Virus record (IMG/VR): IMGVR_UViG_3300012006_000002
Location: 38,767 to 102,766 of that record
Length of the DNA: 64,000 nt
Direction: 5' to 3' (one strand)
Origin: a virus
The number at the start of each line of letters is the position of its first letter. Within the stretch, counting starts at the first letter, position 1. Shown here piece by piece: positions 9,837-16,995 of the stretch. Made by a program: the position numbers and the translations under genes. The notes under the pieces are model-generated. The model had not been told where the DNA came from, did not search any database, and saw nothing but the letters and a program-made list of their open reading frames with translations.

Positions 9837-10251
9837 GATAAAATTGTTTACTTATTTTGCTCAAGCCGGTCTTTCTTTTGGCATTTTTACTCCTGAAGAA
9901 CAAGCATTTATTTCGTCTATTATTGACGATATTCTTGCTTTAGTGATGGCGTTAGCTATTGCATCAGTTGCTATTGTTGGACCAATGCTTTTGAGGTCTG
10001 TGCAAAAAAAAGTTGAAACTTCTCATCATGCCAGTCAATGGGAATTATTGGCAACAATAGCAACTTTTGCAGTAAAGTCTGCACAGCAAACCATTGATCA
10101 TGAAAATAAAACACTTAAATTTGATTACGCATATAAAATAGTTGAAACTATGGCTCAAAAAAATGGAATTAAATTCATGACCGAAGAACTTGGAAGAGTG
10201 CTTATTGAGTCTGCGGTACACACCATAAAGAAAGATACACCAAGTACATAG
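9835..10251 (+). CDS. Holin, LLH/superfamily-6 type (138 aa)
   Basis: One clear N-terminal membrane span (about residues 28-53, IIDDILALVMALAIASVAIVGPMLL) is followed by an amphipathic cytoplasmic tail. The tail pattern (AVKSAQQTI…FDYAYKIVETMAQKNGIKF…ELGRVLIESAVHTIK) matches the LLH holin family in order: a lysine-rich helix, a short Gly turn and a final I-E-x-A-V helix. It would form the membrane lesion that triggers lysis, working with the M23 endolysin. The start is locked in a hairpin (9809-9836), fitting tight timing. The next gene begins 4 nt downstream. Confidence 0.75.
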   Translation: MIKLFTYFAQAGLSFGIFTPEEQAFISSIIDDILALVMALAIASVAIVGPMLLRSVQKKVETSHHASQWELLATIATFAVKSAQQTIDHENKTLKFDYAYKIVETMAQKNGIKFMTEELGRVLIESAVHTIKKDTPST

Positions 10252-10255
10252 CAAT

Positions 10256-10852
10256 ATGGAATATTCGAAACAATCTCAAGTAGAAAAAATACGAAAAGTA
10301 CACAGAAATCCGGAACAATTACGTAGAATATTGAAAATTCCTACTCCGACAACTCTTGAAAAAAGTCAGCAATTGAGGTATGAAAAATGCTCCATACCTC
10401 AATGCATTTCTTACGGAACGTCAGATCATCCACTAGACCTACATCACATTATTCCTCGATCTCAATCAATTGCTCATAGGGATGAATTTACAAATCATCT
10501 TTATATTTGCGGCGATTTTTTCCCGAAAAATCATCATAAGGCAATGCACGGCGAGGCAACTCCGGGGCTGGAAGATCTTCAGAAACTGGGATTTTTCGGA
10601 TCGTGGGAGGCCAACGCAGACCCAGCACCGACAAGAAGCCTTGACGAGACTGGTCCGATCCTGCTACAGTTCTCACAGGTGGACTCGATAGCTCGGTCCC
10701 TGATTTCAACAAGTGTTGAATATCTTCTTGATTACGCTAAGAAGCGTGGTATAATTTCTCCGGATATAACGTTATCGGATAATAACGTTATTTTTCTTAA
10801 AAACTATTCCGATACTAACGGAATATCCGGAGTAGCTAGCTACCGGAAGTAA
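10256..10852 (+). CDS. HNH-type nuclease-like protein (198 aa)
   Basis: A Cys pair (CSIPQC, ~45-50), then DLHHIIPRSQ (~62-71), an N-H-L-Y-I-C-G turn and FPKNHHKAMHGE give a betabetaalpha-metal HNH-like core in the first ~110 residues. The C-terminal part is helical and ends in a tail encoded by palindrome-rich DNA. It could be a homing or packaging-associated endonuclease; it lies between lysis genes, so a free-standing homing role is plausible. No strong ribosome site is present and it probably relies on the holin 4 nt upstream. Confidence 0.65.
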   Translation: MEYSKQSQVEKIRKVHRNPEQLRRILKIPTPTTLEKSQQLRYEKCSIPQCISYGTSDHPLDLHHIIPRSQSIAHRDEFTNHLYICGDFFPKNHHKAMHGEATPGLEDLQKLGFFGSWEANADPAPTRSLDETGPILLQFSQVDSIARSLISTSVEYLLDYAKKRGIISPDITLSDNNVIFLKNYSDTNGISGVASYRK

Positions 10853-10905
10853 TTCTTACGGATAGTACCGAATAAAACGGTAATTGTCCGAAGAGAGAAT
10901 TATTA
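10755..10905. repeat. Cluster of short palindromes
   Basis: Two copies of ATAACGTTAT, the inverted pair ATTCCG/CGGAAT, and GTAGCTAGCTAC nested inside TCCGG…CCGGA lie within about 80 nt, overlapping the end of the HNH gene. Further CCGA/CCGT half-words continue to the next start. Role unknown; the first part is also coding. Confidence 0.35.
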
Positions 10906-10919
10906 GGATTTTACGGAAT

Positions 10920-11444
10920 ATGAGTACTACTATTGATCCGGTAGCAGACTGGATTCAAAAGGAAATTGTTCCTGCCATACAAGAATCAAGTACATTGTTG
11001 TATGAGTTCAGCAGATTGGAATTAAGAGATATTGTTCAGTCACACGAAATGTTGTGGAAACTGATCACTCTGAACCATAGATTGGGGTTATTGTATGCAG
11101 ATTGCATTGAACTCAAAAGCGAATTTGAGACACAGTGCAACGAGGTGCAGTCACAGGTATTGTTGATGCTTGGAGCGCGTTCCGAGTATCGTCTTACCGC
11201 GGAAGCTGCTCGATCAGCGGGAGAATTGGCAAGCAGCAACATCTCGGCATTAACTGCCCTGTATCCCAATGTTGCAAAAATGCTCTCTTCAATTATTCCC
11301 GGCGAAGAGCCTAGACGAAAATTGAACAAACTTTCCGCAATGGTGGATAAGTTGAAGTCAATTCAGAGGGATGTTCAAGAGTCCATAAATGGAATCAAGC
11401 ATCTCGGAAACAGAGACCTGCAGCATGCTGTACATGGTCTCTAG
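10920..11444 (+). CDS. Hypothetical helical protein (174 aa)
   Basis: No family recognised. Predicted all-alpha, with amphipathic helices throughout and a lysine-rich C-terminal helix; no Cys motif or membrane span. The reading frame is open back to TTG 10884, but ATG 10920 with AGGA upstream is preferred. It sits between the HNH protein and the transglycosylase, so a link to lysis is possible but unproven. Confidence 0.55.
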   Translation: MSTTIDPVADWIQKEIVPAIQESSTLLYEFSRLELRDIVQSHEMLWKLITLNHRLGLLYADCIELKSEFETQCNEVQSQVLLMLGARSEYRLTAEAARSAGELASSNISALTALYPNVAKMLSSIIPGEEPRRKLNKLSAMVDKLKSIQRDVQESINGIKHLGNRDLQHAVHGL

Positions 11445-11465
11445 TAATTTATTACTGGAGTTAAT

Positions 11466-11981
11466 ATGCCTTCATTCAAAGAACTCTACGAGCCTGTTGC
11501 AAGATTGGCTGCAAGAGAGAACAACATCAACGAGAATATTTTTTGTGGTTTGATTACCATAGAAAGTAAATGGAACCCAAATGCAGTCAACCCGGACTCT
11601 GGTGCTGCAGGTATTGCTCAGATCATGAGGATCTGGCATCCCGGAGTGAATGTTTTCAATCCTATTGAATCCTTGTACTATTCAGCAAAATTAATACGAT
11701 CATATTTGAATGTATTCAATGGTGATTACGACTGGGCATTGGCGGCGTATCACATGGGAATCTCTACGGTAACATCCATGCATACTACATCGGGACAGTT
11801 ACCATTTTACGAGTTACGTAATTACGTCTATCCTGTGAATCAATTAGCAATGGAATGCGTCATTCATCAGCCAGTATCAACGCTTATCCCCTCAGTGATG
11901 CCTAGCGTTACTCCTGAGGCGTCCTTGCTTGATCCCCTGTATCTTCTTCTTCCATTGTTGTTTGCCTTGCTTAAACAATAG
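11466..11981 (+). CDS. SLT-type lytic transglycosylase (171 aa)
   Basis: Goose-lysozyme/Slt70-like fold cleaving the glycan backbone of peptidoglycan. Motif order is complete: catalytic Glu in ITIESKWNP (~E31), GAAGIAQIM (~51-59), then ALAAYHMG (~97-104). There is no signal peptide; the last ~20 residues (LYLLLPLLFALLK) are strongly hydrophobic and could anchor the protein in a membrane. Near the holin and endolysin it may aid lysis; phages also use such domains in virions for local wall opening. Confidence 0.8.
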   Translation: MPSFKELYEPVARLAARENNINENIFCGLITIESKWNPNAVNPDSGAAGIAQIMRIWHPGVNVFNPIESLYYSAKLIRSYLNVFNGDYDWALAAYHMGISTVTSMHTTSGQLPFYELRNYVYPVNQLAMECVIHQPVSTLIPSVMPSVTPEASLLDPLYLLLPLLFALLKQ

Positions 11982-11983
11982 AT

Positions 11984-12244
11984 TTATCCTCTCGGCGCAA
12001 TTTCTCGCGAAAGAGGGGTTGCGTCGGTTGATCTGGTATCGGTCGAGCTTTCAGAAGCTGCATTTTTTGCCCGGAGACTTGTGCTGTAGAATGTTCCCGT
12101 AGCCGCACCGACGACACCAGTAAGGACCGGGATAGCTCCGGGATTTTCTACTACTACGGCAAGATAAATAATTGCCAATATGGACAAAAACCCAATAACA
12201 ACACCAGCGTACTCAAAAATTGTCGGCGGCTCTTGAAGTTTCAT
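11984..12244 (-). CDS. Small two-span membrane protein, possible second holin (86 aa)
   Basis: It is a minus-strand gene inside a plus-strand cluster. Two hydrophobic segments (about residues 12-33 and 39-60) are followed by a Ser/Thr/Asp-rich polar tail. GAGGAG lies seven bases before this ATG; the further upstream start (12259) would place the ribosome site inside the gene. TATACT lies upstream on the same strand. Size and topology fit class II holins, or an antiholin to the LLH holin at 9835. No sequence family is recognised. Confidence 0.6.
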   Translation of the reverse strand: MKLQEPPTIFEYAGVVIGFLSILAIIYLAVVVENPGAIPVLTGVVGAATGTFYSTSLRAKNAASESSTDTRSTDATPLSREIAPRG

Positions 12245-12299
12245 TATGTTACTCCTCATTTATAGTATATAATTATACTTAATAAATACAGTGCCTTTT

Positions 12300-12386
12300 G
12301 CTGGGATGATGAAATCGGTAGACATACCTGACTTAAAATCAGGAGGCGGACATTCCGTCGTGCGGGTTCGAGTCCCGCTCCCAGCA
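12300..12386 (+). tRNA. tRNA-Leu (anticodon TAA)
   Basis: Acceptor arms GCTGGGA and TCCCAGC pair fully. The anticodon stem-loop CCTGA-CTTAAAA-TCAGG gives TAA; a long variable arm marks class II; the T-arm has the expected GGTTCGAGTCC. The 3' CCA is not fully encoded. Decoding UUA/UUG may help an AT-richer phage in a GC-rich host. Confidence 0.95.
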
Positions 12387-12388
12387 CC

Positions 12389-12417
12389 TTGCTAGAGTTG
12401 ATTCCGTCTGCTATACT
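12389..12417 (+). promoter_or_regulatory. Promoter with CCGTC box for 12435 gene
   Basis: TTGCTA (12389-12394), 17-nt spacer, TATACT (12412-12417). The spacer holds GTTGATTCCGTC (12397-12408), which starts 15 nt before the -10 and matches the GACGA-NN-CCGTC box of neighbouring promoters. Confidence 0.65.
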
Positions 12418-12434
12418 GTAGGCAGGAGGACACG

Positions 12435-12749
12435 ATGAATAATTGGCGCGAAAATGATGAACGAGTCATCACAGCCAAGGATACTCAAGACGCACTTCGC
12501 ATCATTGCGCTTGCGCAGCGTGGGCATGGTTTGACGAGGTTCAGGATTATTGATGAACCCGGCTCCGGCCCTCTGGTTGACGAAATCAACAAGTGTGCCG
12601 CAGGATGGGGTGTCGGATACGACACGCTAGAGAAGTATCGCCAGTTCCTGAACAAATCCCGCCCCGGCCACGGGCTTCGCATTACCATTGATCCGATGTG
12701 TTACCGGCGAGGCGCAGACTTGATCCGCTCTCTGAAGGGGTTCATCTAG
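12435..12749 (+). CDS. Hypothetical protein (104 aa)
   Basis: Small soluble protein with no recognised family; basic, mixed alpha/beta, two Cys (CAAGWGVGYD and DPMCYRR). AGGAGGAC precedes the ATG. It directly follows the tRNA and its own promoter, and it ends just before the promoter of the structured RNA. Confidence 0.6.
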   Translation: MNNWRENDERVITAKDTQDALRIIALAQRGHGLTRFRIIDEPGSGPLVDEINKCAAGWGVGYDTLEKYRQFLNKSRPGHGLRITIDPMCYRRGADLIRSLKGFI

Positions 12750-12756
12750 ATCGGGC

Positions 12757-12785
12757 TTGACAAGCGTTCCCGCTTGGCTTATAGT
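12757..12785 (+). promoter_or_regulatory. Strong promoter of the RNA gene
   Basis: Consensus TTGACA (12757-12762), 17-nt spacer, TATAGT (12780-12785). The spacer contains a symmetric CAAGCG-TTCC-CGCTTG that could be an operator. Confidence 0.8.
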
Positions 12786-12935
12786 TGAGATGTCGCGTCG
12801 GCATCCCCCTTGCTAACCAGTTGCCTTACTGGGGACGCGACAAGGCAGCGCAGATACAGAGCCTGTAGTTCTGTAGATTCGTTGTCTACCCGCCTGAATC
12901 CCCTTCGGTTTGGAACAAGACCGAAGGGGATTTTG
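12786..12935 (+). ncRNA. Structured non-coding RNA candidate
   Basis: About 150 nt with no credible reading frame lie between a consensus promoter and a strong terminator. Predicted pairings: a 9-bp closing stem TGTCGCGTC (12791-12799) / GACGCGACA (12834-12842) enclosing a CCAGT-TGCCTT-ACTGG hairpin (12817-12832); a TACAG-AGC-CTGTA hairpin (12855-12867); a GTAGA…TCTAC stem (12873-12889). The terminator hairpin forms the 3' end. It matches no RNA class I recognise. It may be a regulatory RNA, a host-RNA mimic or a decoy. Confidence 0.65.
12897..12935 (+). terminator. Terminator of the RNA gene
   Basis: Thirteen-base perfect stem AATCCCCTTCGGT / ACCGAAGGGGATT with a 10-nt loop, followed by TTTTG. 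Another promoter starts 40 nt later. Confidence 0.9.
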
Positions 12936-12973
12936 CTTTCAGTTTCTGACAATTTCCCAGTATTCGCTCGATG

Positions 12974-13002
12974 TTGACGAAACCGTCTGCATTGTGTATA
13001 CT
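12974..13002 (+). promoter_or_regulatory. Promoter with GACGA-NN-CCGTC box for 13054 gene
   Basis: TTGACG (12974-12979), 17-nt spacer, TATACT (12997-13002). GACGAAACCGTC (12976-12987) overlaps the -35 and starts 21 nt before the -10. Confidence 0.75.
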
Positions 13003-13053
13003 TGATGCAGGTGGCCCGCCCAAGCCGGAGTCGCCAGAAAGAAGGAAGGCACG

Positions 13054-13605
13054 ATGCCCTGCCACGACATTCTTATTGAAACAGCAATCAAGCAAGTGAC
13101 CAATGAACAGATCAGCGAGACTGTTCCGATGTGGGACATGATGGCATCTGTCCTTACCATTGATGTTCCCAATGATTTTGGCGCTCGTCCAAATTACGAA
13201 AACAATTTGGTTCTTTATCGAATGGCCGGAGGGTCACTAGATGCAGAACTTGTGCAGCGATACCAGCAGTCCTACGTTGCGCGACAGATCTTTGCCGCAC
13301 TGGAAGCAGACGGCTACGAAATGCACGCCTACGTCTCTCCTGATCATGAGGGAACTTGGGTCATTAACGCCAGAGATGTGACTCGAAACGCAACCATCGG
13401 CGTTGTTGTCTACAAGACTCTTGAATTTGAGATTGATTTTCTCGATGTACTTCATGATGATTCTGTCTGGCTCGTGGGCGGTGAATTTGGTCGAGTCATA
13501 GAGAAAGTCCAAGCAATGGGACTTGCGACAGAAGTTGTTAAAATGGACATTGACAACAACGCAAAAGCAATATATTCACAAGAATCAAACGCTTTGTATT
13601 CATAA
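13054..13605 (+). CDS. Hypothetical protein (183 aa)
   Basis: No family recognised. Acidic, globular, mixed alpha/beta, no membrane span. GAAGGAAGG lies before the ATG. It leads a likely operon with the phosphoesterase 18 nt downstream and is driven by the box-containing promoter at 12974-13002, so it is probably co-regulated with the AAA+ ATPase and the 509-aa protein. Confidence 0.6.
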   Translation: MPCHDILIETAIKQVTNEQISETVPMWDMMASVLTIDVPNDFGARPNYENNLVLYRMAGGSLDAELVQRYQQSYVARQIFAALEADGYEMHAYVSPDHEGTWVINARDVTRNATIGVVVYKTLEFEIDFLDVLHDDSVWLVGGEFGRVIEKVQAMGLATEVVKMDIDNNAKAIYSQESNALYS

Positions 13606-13623
13606 AATAGAAGGTAAAATAAA

Positions 13624-14559
13624 ATGGACGCCAAACACAAAGAACGCGCACTCATTGTTTCGGATATTCACAGTAACGCACATGCATTGCGCGCAGTTAT
13701 TGATGATGCAACCAAGGCATTAAAGGGAAGGAAAAATTTTCACGCATCAGGGCTTCCGTTTCACGAAATCTGGTGCGTTGGCGATCTTGTTGGCTACGGA
13801 CCTGAGCCGAACGAAGTCATTGACATGCTGCGCAAATTTCAAAAAGAAGGCATTGCTGTTCACGCGGTAAAGGGAAACCACGATACTGCTGTCGCTGGAA
13901 TAACAAATGCAAGAGATCACATGCACACGGCAGCAGCTCAGTGTGCAGAACATAATGCCTCAATCATAACTCCAGAAAATCAGCGTTGGCTTGCAAGTCT
14001 TCCAGATACTGCTCAAGTTGGCCCAAAGATCGAAAATCCTGCTGGATTAACTGGAAGCCGAAGCATGTTCACGCTTGCTCACGGAACTCCAGACAGTCCG
14101 CAGGGAACGTATGCAGATTCATATGAATCCGCGCTTTACGGATTAGATCATCTTGATGCGGATCATGAACACACTCCGTATACTCCTCATGTCATTGTTG
14201 GTCATACGCATGATCCGAGGGCTTTTCAGTTTGATCCGGATCATATCGTCGAACACCCTGCCGAAGATGGATCATTTCCATTCCTTGGTCCTGCAGCAAA
14301 TGATTATTCCTTGTTGCACAATGACAAATTGCACATCTTGAATAATCAAGGAAACGGCCGATTCGTGATCAATCCCGGCAGTGTCGGGCAGCCTCGCGAT
14401 CACGACCCGCGTGCATCCTACGGAATTGCTGAAGTAACTGCTTCGGGTATTCGCATCATGCACCGCAGGACTCCTTACGATGTTCCGTCCGTTCAAAAGA
14501 AGATGAAAGCCGAGGGTCTGCCCGCCTCGATGTACCAACGTCTTTCCCTTGGGCGCTAA
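13624..14559 (+). CDS. Calcineurin-like phosphoesterase, YfcE/MJ0936-like (311 aa)
   Basis: Ordered two-metal motifs: IVSDIHSNAHAL (~10-22), CVGDLVGYGP (~55-64), VKGNHD (~83-88), VGHTHDP (~191-197) and the typical end motif NPGSVGQPRD (~249-258). This order fits the YfcE-like branch that hydrolyses phosphodiesters, including cyclic nucleotides. A phage could use it against cyclic-nucleotide defence signals or in nucleotide or RNA processing; the substrate cannot be inferred. It is unlike the first phosphoesterase (8742), so this is not a recent duplication. Confidence 0.85.
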   Translation: MDAKHKERALIVSDIHSNAHALRAVIDDATKALKGRKNFHASGLPFHEIWCVGDLVGYGPEPNEVIDMLRKFQKEGIAVHAVKGNHDTAVAGITNARDHMHTAAAQCAEHNASIITPENQRWLASLPDTAQVGPKIENPAGLTGSRSMFTLAHGTPDSPQGTYADSYESALYGLDHLDADHEHTPYTPHVIVGHTHDPRAFQFDPDHIVEHPAEDGSFPFLGPAANDYSLLHNDKLHILNNQGNGRFVINPGSVGQPRDHDPRASYGIAEVTASGIRIMHRRTPYDVPSVQKKMKAEGLPASMYQRLSLGR

Positions 14560-14572
14560 ATATCTTTTCCCC

Positions 14573-14601
14573 TTGACATAGACGAACCCGTCGTATACAC
14601 T
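14573..14601 (+). promoter_or_regulatory. Promoter with GACGA-NN-CCGTC box for AAA+ gene
   Basis: TTGACA (14573-14578), 17-nt spacer, TACACT (14596-14601). GACGAACCCGTC (14581-14592) starts 15 nt before the -10. The early leader carries the hairpin GGCGGG-AAT-CCCGCC (14609-14623). Confidence 0.8.
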
Positions 14602-14651
14602 TGTTCTAGGCGGGAATCCCGCCCAAGGACTCTCCGAAAGGAACTACTCTT

Positions 14652-16580
14652 ATGGCCAGTACCGAAATTGCTCCCAGCCCCGAGTGGGCAAAGACCGTCG
14701 TCAAGAAGTACCTCACTGGAGAAGGCCATGCCTACCTTCTCTATGGGCCGGGAATTCATGACATCAGCGCCTTGTCCTACGACCTGCACGCCAATCTGTA
14801 TCACACGTTTGGCAACAAGGCGACGCCCAACAAGCCCGTGCAACTTGACTTCGATATCGTTGTTCGTTACGACCGCGTTGCTGGGTTCCGGTTCATTGGA
14901 ACGGAAAAGAAGCGCAGCGATGATCGTGAGCGATTCAAGGCAATCGTCGAGAAGATTCGTGCCAACGCTCCGGCTGGCGCAGCAAACGCAGCAGGAATTC
15001 GCGGAGGAATGTCTAGCGGAATTTCTTCCGCTCCAAAGTCGGATATCTTGGAACAATCCAAGAATCCTGCACTCGCCATTCCGCTATTGACTGACGCGCT
15101 TTCTCAAAGCGAAGTGCGACTGTGCGTTATTCTGGATGAGTTCCAGAGTATTTGTCCTCGTGGCGATTGGGACAAGATTGGCGAAATGTTCACCAATTGC
15201 ATTATTGCCGCAAGATCATGGGGTCTGGACTTTGACAACATAGGTGGTCATGGTCGTAAATGGACCAAGGGTGGGGCTGGGCACATTATTATCGGTATAA
15301 CCGATGATAAGTCGGAAATCAATGCCGCCCTCTCAAAGGGACGTAGCATTTCTGGCTGGATTCCGATCAATGTCGGCTTTCCTTCTCCAGTAGAGCGCGA
15401 ATACTATATCTCTGAGAGGGTCATGACCCCGGCATACCTTGAACAGGTCGAGATTGACTTTGGCGACAATGTTGCCGAAGAAGACCGGGCAAAGTGGCTG
15501 GCAAGTGCAACTGGCGGACTGAGTATTCGCGCTATCGAAGACATGCGCCTTGCTGGCGACCGTCACCGCATGCTTACTCGTGACATGGTTCAGAAGATTA
15601 TCAATGAAACCATTTCCGAACAGTTTGCTGGTCAGGGCGGATCCGAGTACCTGACGGTCATCAATCCCACAAAGGGTCTTCGCGACTATGGGTTTCCGGC
15701 GTATCTGATTGAATACATGGAATGGTTTATCAGGCAATTCCGTGCTGGCAAACTCAGGAACGCAAACATCCTTGAGGCTGGCCCTCCCGGCACCGGAAAG
15801 AGCATCCTTGCGTATGCCTTGGCCTACGAACTTGGATACAAGTGCGTTCACTGGAGTCCTGCCCTCACTCAGAGCAAGTGGGTAGGGGATTCGGAGAAGC
15901 AGACGCAGCAGGTGTTGGACTGGGTTGAAGCCAACCTTCCTTGCATGGTTTTCATTGACGAAATCGACGTTGCGCTTACCTCGCGCGATGGCGGCGTTGG
16001 TGATAGCTCCGGGGTTGGATCAAAGATGCTTAGCATCTTGATGCCTTGGCTGGAGCGGGACGAAATCAAGGGCAAACTTCTTCTTGTTGGCGCAACAAAC
16101 CGTGCTGATAACATTGATGCAGCAATGAGGCGTCGCCTGCAGACAGTTCTTCCTATTCTTCCTCCAATGACACCAGAAGATCGTCGAGCGGTATTGGAGA
16201 ATGTTCTTATCCGCGAGCAGGGCATAGATCGCAATTTGATCGAAATCCCAGAAGAAGTTGTTGCAGACGGTGCTACAAAGTGGTACACACAAGCCAACTT
16301 GTCTATTCTTGCTGAGAAGGCAGCGTCTATTGCCTCACGGAAAGGCGATGAGTTTTCATCACGAGTCGGACATTTTCTCCAACTGGCTTCCGCTTCATAC
16401 CGTGTTGATACAACGCGCACGGAAGCACTCTCCTATCTTGCTGCTTCTCAGTCATCTGATACCGACCTTCTTCCTCCGGGCTTTCAAGTGAAGCAGGAGC
16501 GGGAAGTCAAGAAAATCTTGCGAGAGATTGAGGCAGATGATGACGATGAGGTCGGGCCTAGCGAACGGGGAGTTCGCTAG
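14652..16580 (+). CDS. AAA+ ATPase with degenerate N-terminal ATPase-like half (642 aa)
   Basis: The C-terminal half is a complete AAA+ module: Walker A GPPGTGKS (~377-384), Walker B MVFIDEID (~430-437), sensor-1 GATNR (~480) and a plausible arginine finger (AMRRRLQT). It resembles Cdc48/FtsH-type remodelers. The N-terminal half has a strand-turn YLLYGPG and CVILDEFQSI, like a worn-out ATPase fold lacking the P-loop lysine. It follows a box-containing promoter and is followed by a 107-aa unknown and then a 509-aa unknown under the same promoter type, so these may form one machine. The substrate is unknown. Confidence 0.8.
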   Translation: MASTEIAPSPEWAKTVVKKYLTGEGHAYLLYGPGIHDISALSYDLHANLYHTFGNKATPNKPVQLDFDIVVRYDRVAGFRFIGTEKKRSDDRERFKAIVEKIRANAPAGAANAAGIRGGMSSGISSAPKSDILEQSKNPALAIPLLTDALSQSEVRLCVILDEFQSICPRGDWDKIGEMFTNCIIAARSWGLDFDNIGGHGRKWTKGGAGHIIIGITDDKSEINAALSKGRSISGWIPINVGFPSPVEREYYISERVMTPAYLEQVEIDFGDNVAEEDRAKWLASATGGLSIRAIEDMRLAGDRHRMLTRDMVQKIINETISEQFAGQGGSEYLTVINPTKGLRDYGFPAYLIEYMEWFIRQFRAGKLRNANILEAGPPGTGKSILAYALAYELGYKCVHWSPALTQSKWVGDSEKQTQQVLDWVEANLPCMVFIDEIDVALTSRDGGVGDSSGVGSKMLSILMPWLERDEIKGKLLLVGATNRADNIDAAMRRRLQTVLPILPPMTPEDRRAVLENVLIREQGIDRNLIEIPEEVVADGATKWYTQANLSILAEKAASIASRKGDEFSSRVGHFLQLASASYRVDTTRTEALSYLAASQSSDTDLLPPGFQVKQEREVKKILREIEADDDDEVGPSERGVR

Positions 16581-16606
16581 GCCACACTGCCCCGAAAGGA
16601 ATTATC

Positions 16607-16930
16607 ATGAGTACTTTTAAAAACAACACGTCGCTGCCAATATTCAGAGATCCAAAATTTCAAGATATGTTAGTCAAACAATTTGAATACTCTATGAAAT
16701 CAAATATAGAAGAATTATTCAATGCAATTGAAGAAATGATGAATCTAGATCATATGAAAAATCCAAAGTATACATCTGATGTGTATGACAAAATAGCAAA
16801 AGCAACACATAATCTCAGATTCCGATTGATTCATTCACTTCCTGATTATCAAATTGACGACACTGTCGACCAAATTGTGTCGCAGATCATGGATAGTCTT
16901 TCCAATATGCCGACCGAATACCCCCACTGA
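16607..16930 (+). CDS. Hypothetical helical protein (107 aa)
   Basis: Small, acidic and predicted all-alpha; no recognised family. AAAGGAATT precedes the ATG. It is 26 nt after the AAA+ gene and likely on the same transcript. It is visibly more AT-rich than the two large genes around it, which may mark a later insertion or lower expression. Confidence 0.6.
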   Translation: MSTFKNNTSLPIFRDPKFQDMLVKQFEYSMKSNIEELFNAIEEMMNLDHMKNPKYTSDVYDKIAKATHNLRFRLIHSLPDYQIDDTVDQIVSQIMDSLSNMPTEYPH

Positions 16931-16931
16931 C

Positions 16932-16960
16932 TTGACACCGACGAATCCGTCTGATAGTAT
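16932..16960 (+). promoter_or_regulatory. Promoter with GACGA-NN-CCGTC box for 509-aa gene
   Basis: TTGACA (16932-16937), 17-nt spacer, TAGTAT (16955-16960). GACGAATCCGTC (16940-16951) starts 15 nt before the -10. A short GGGC-ACT-GCCC hairpin lies in the leader. Confidence 0.8.
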
Positions 16961-16995
16961 TATCTTGTGGGCACTGCCCCGGAACTGGAGAAAAA

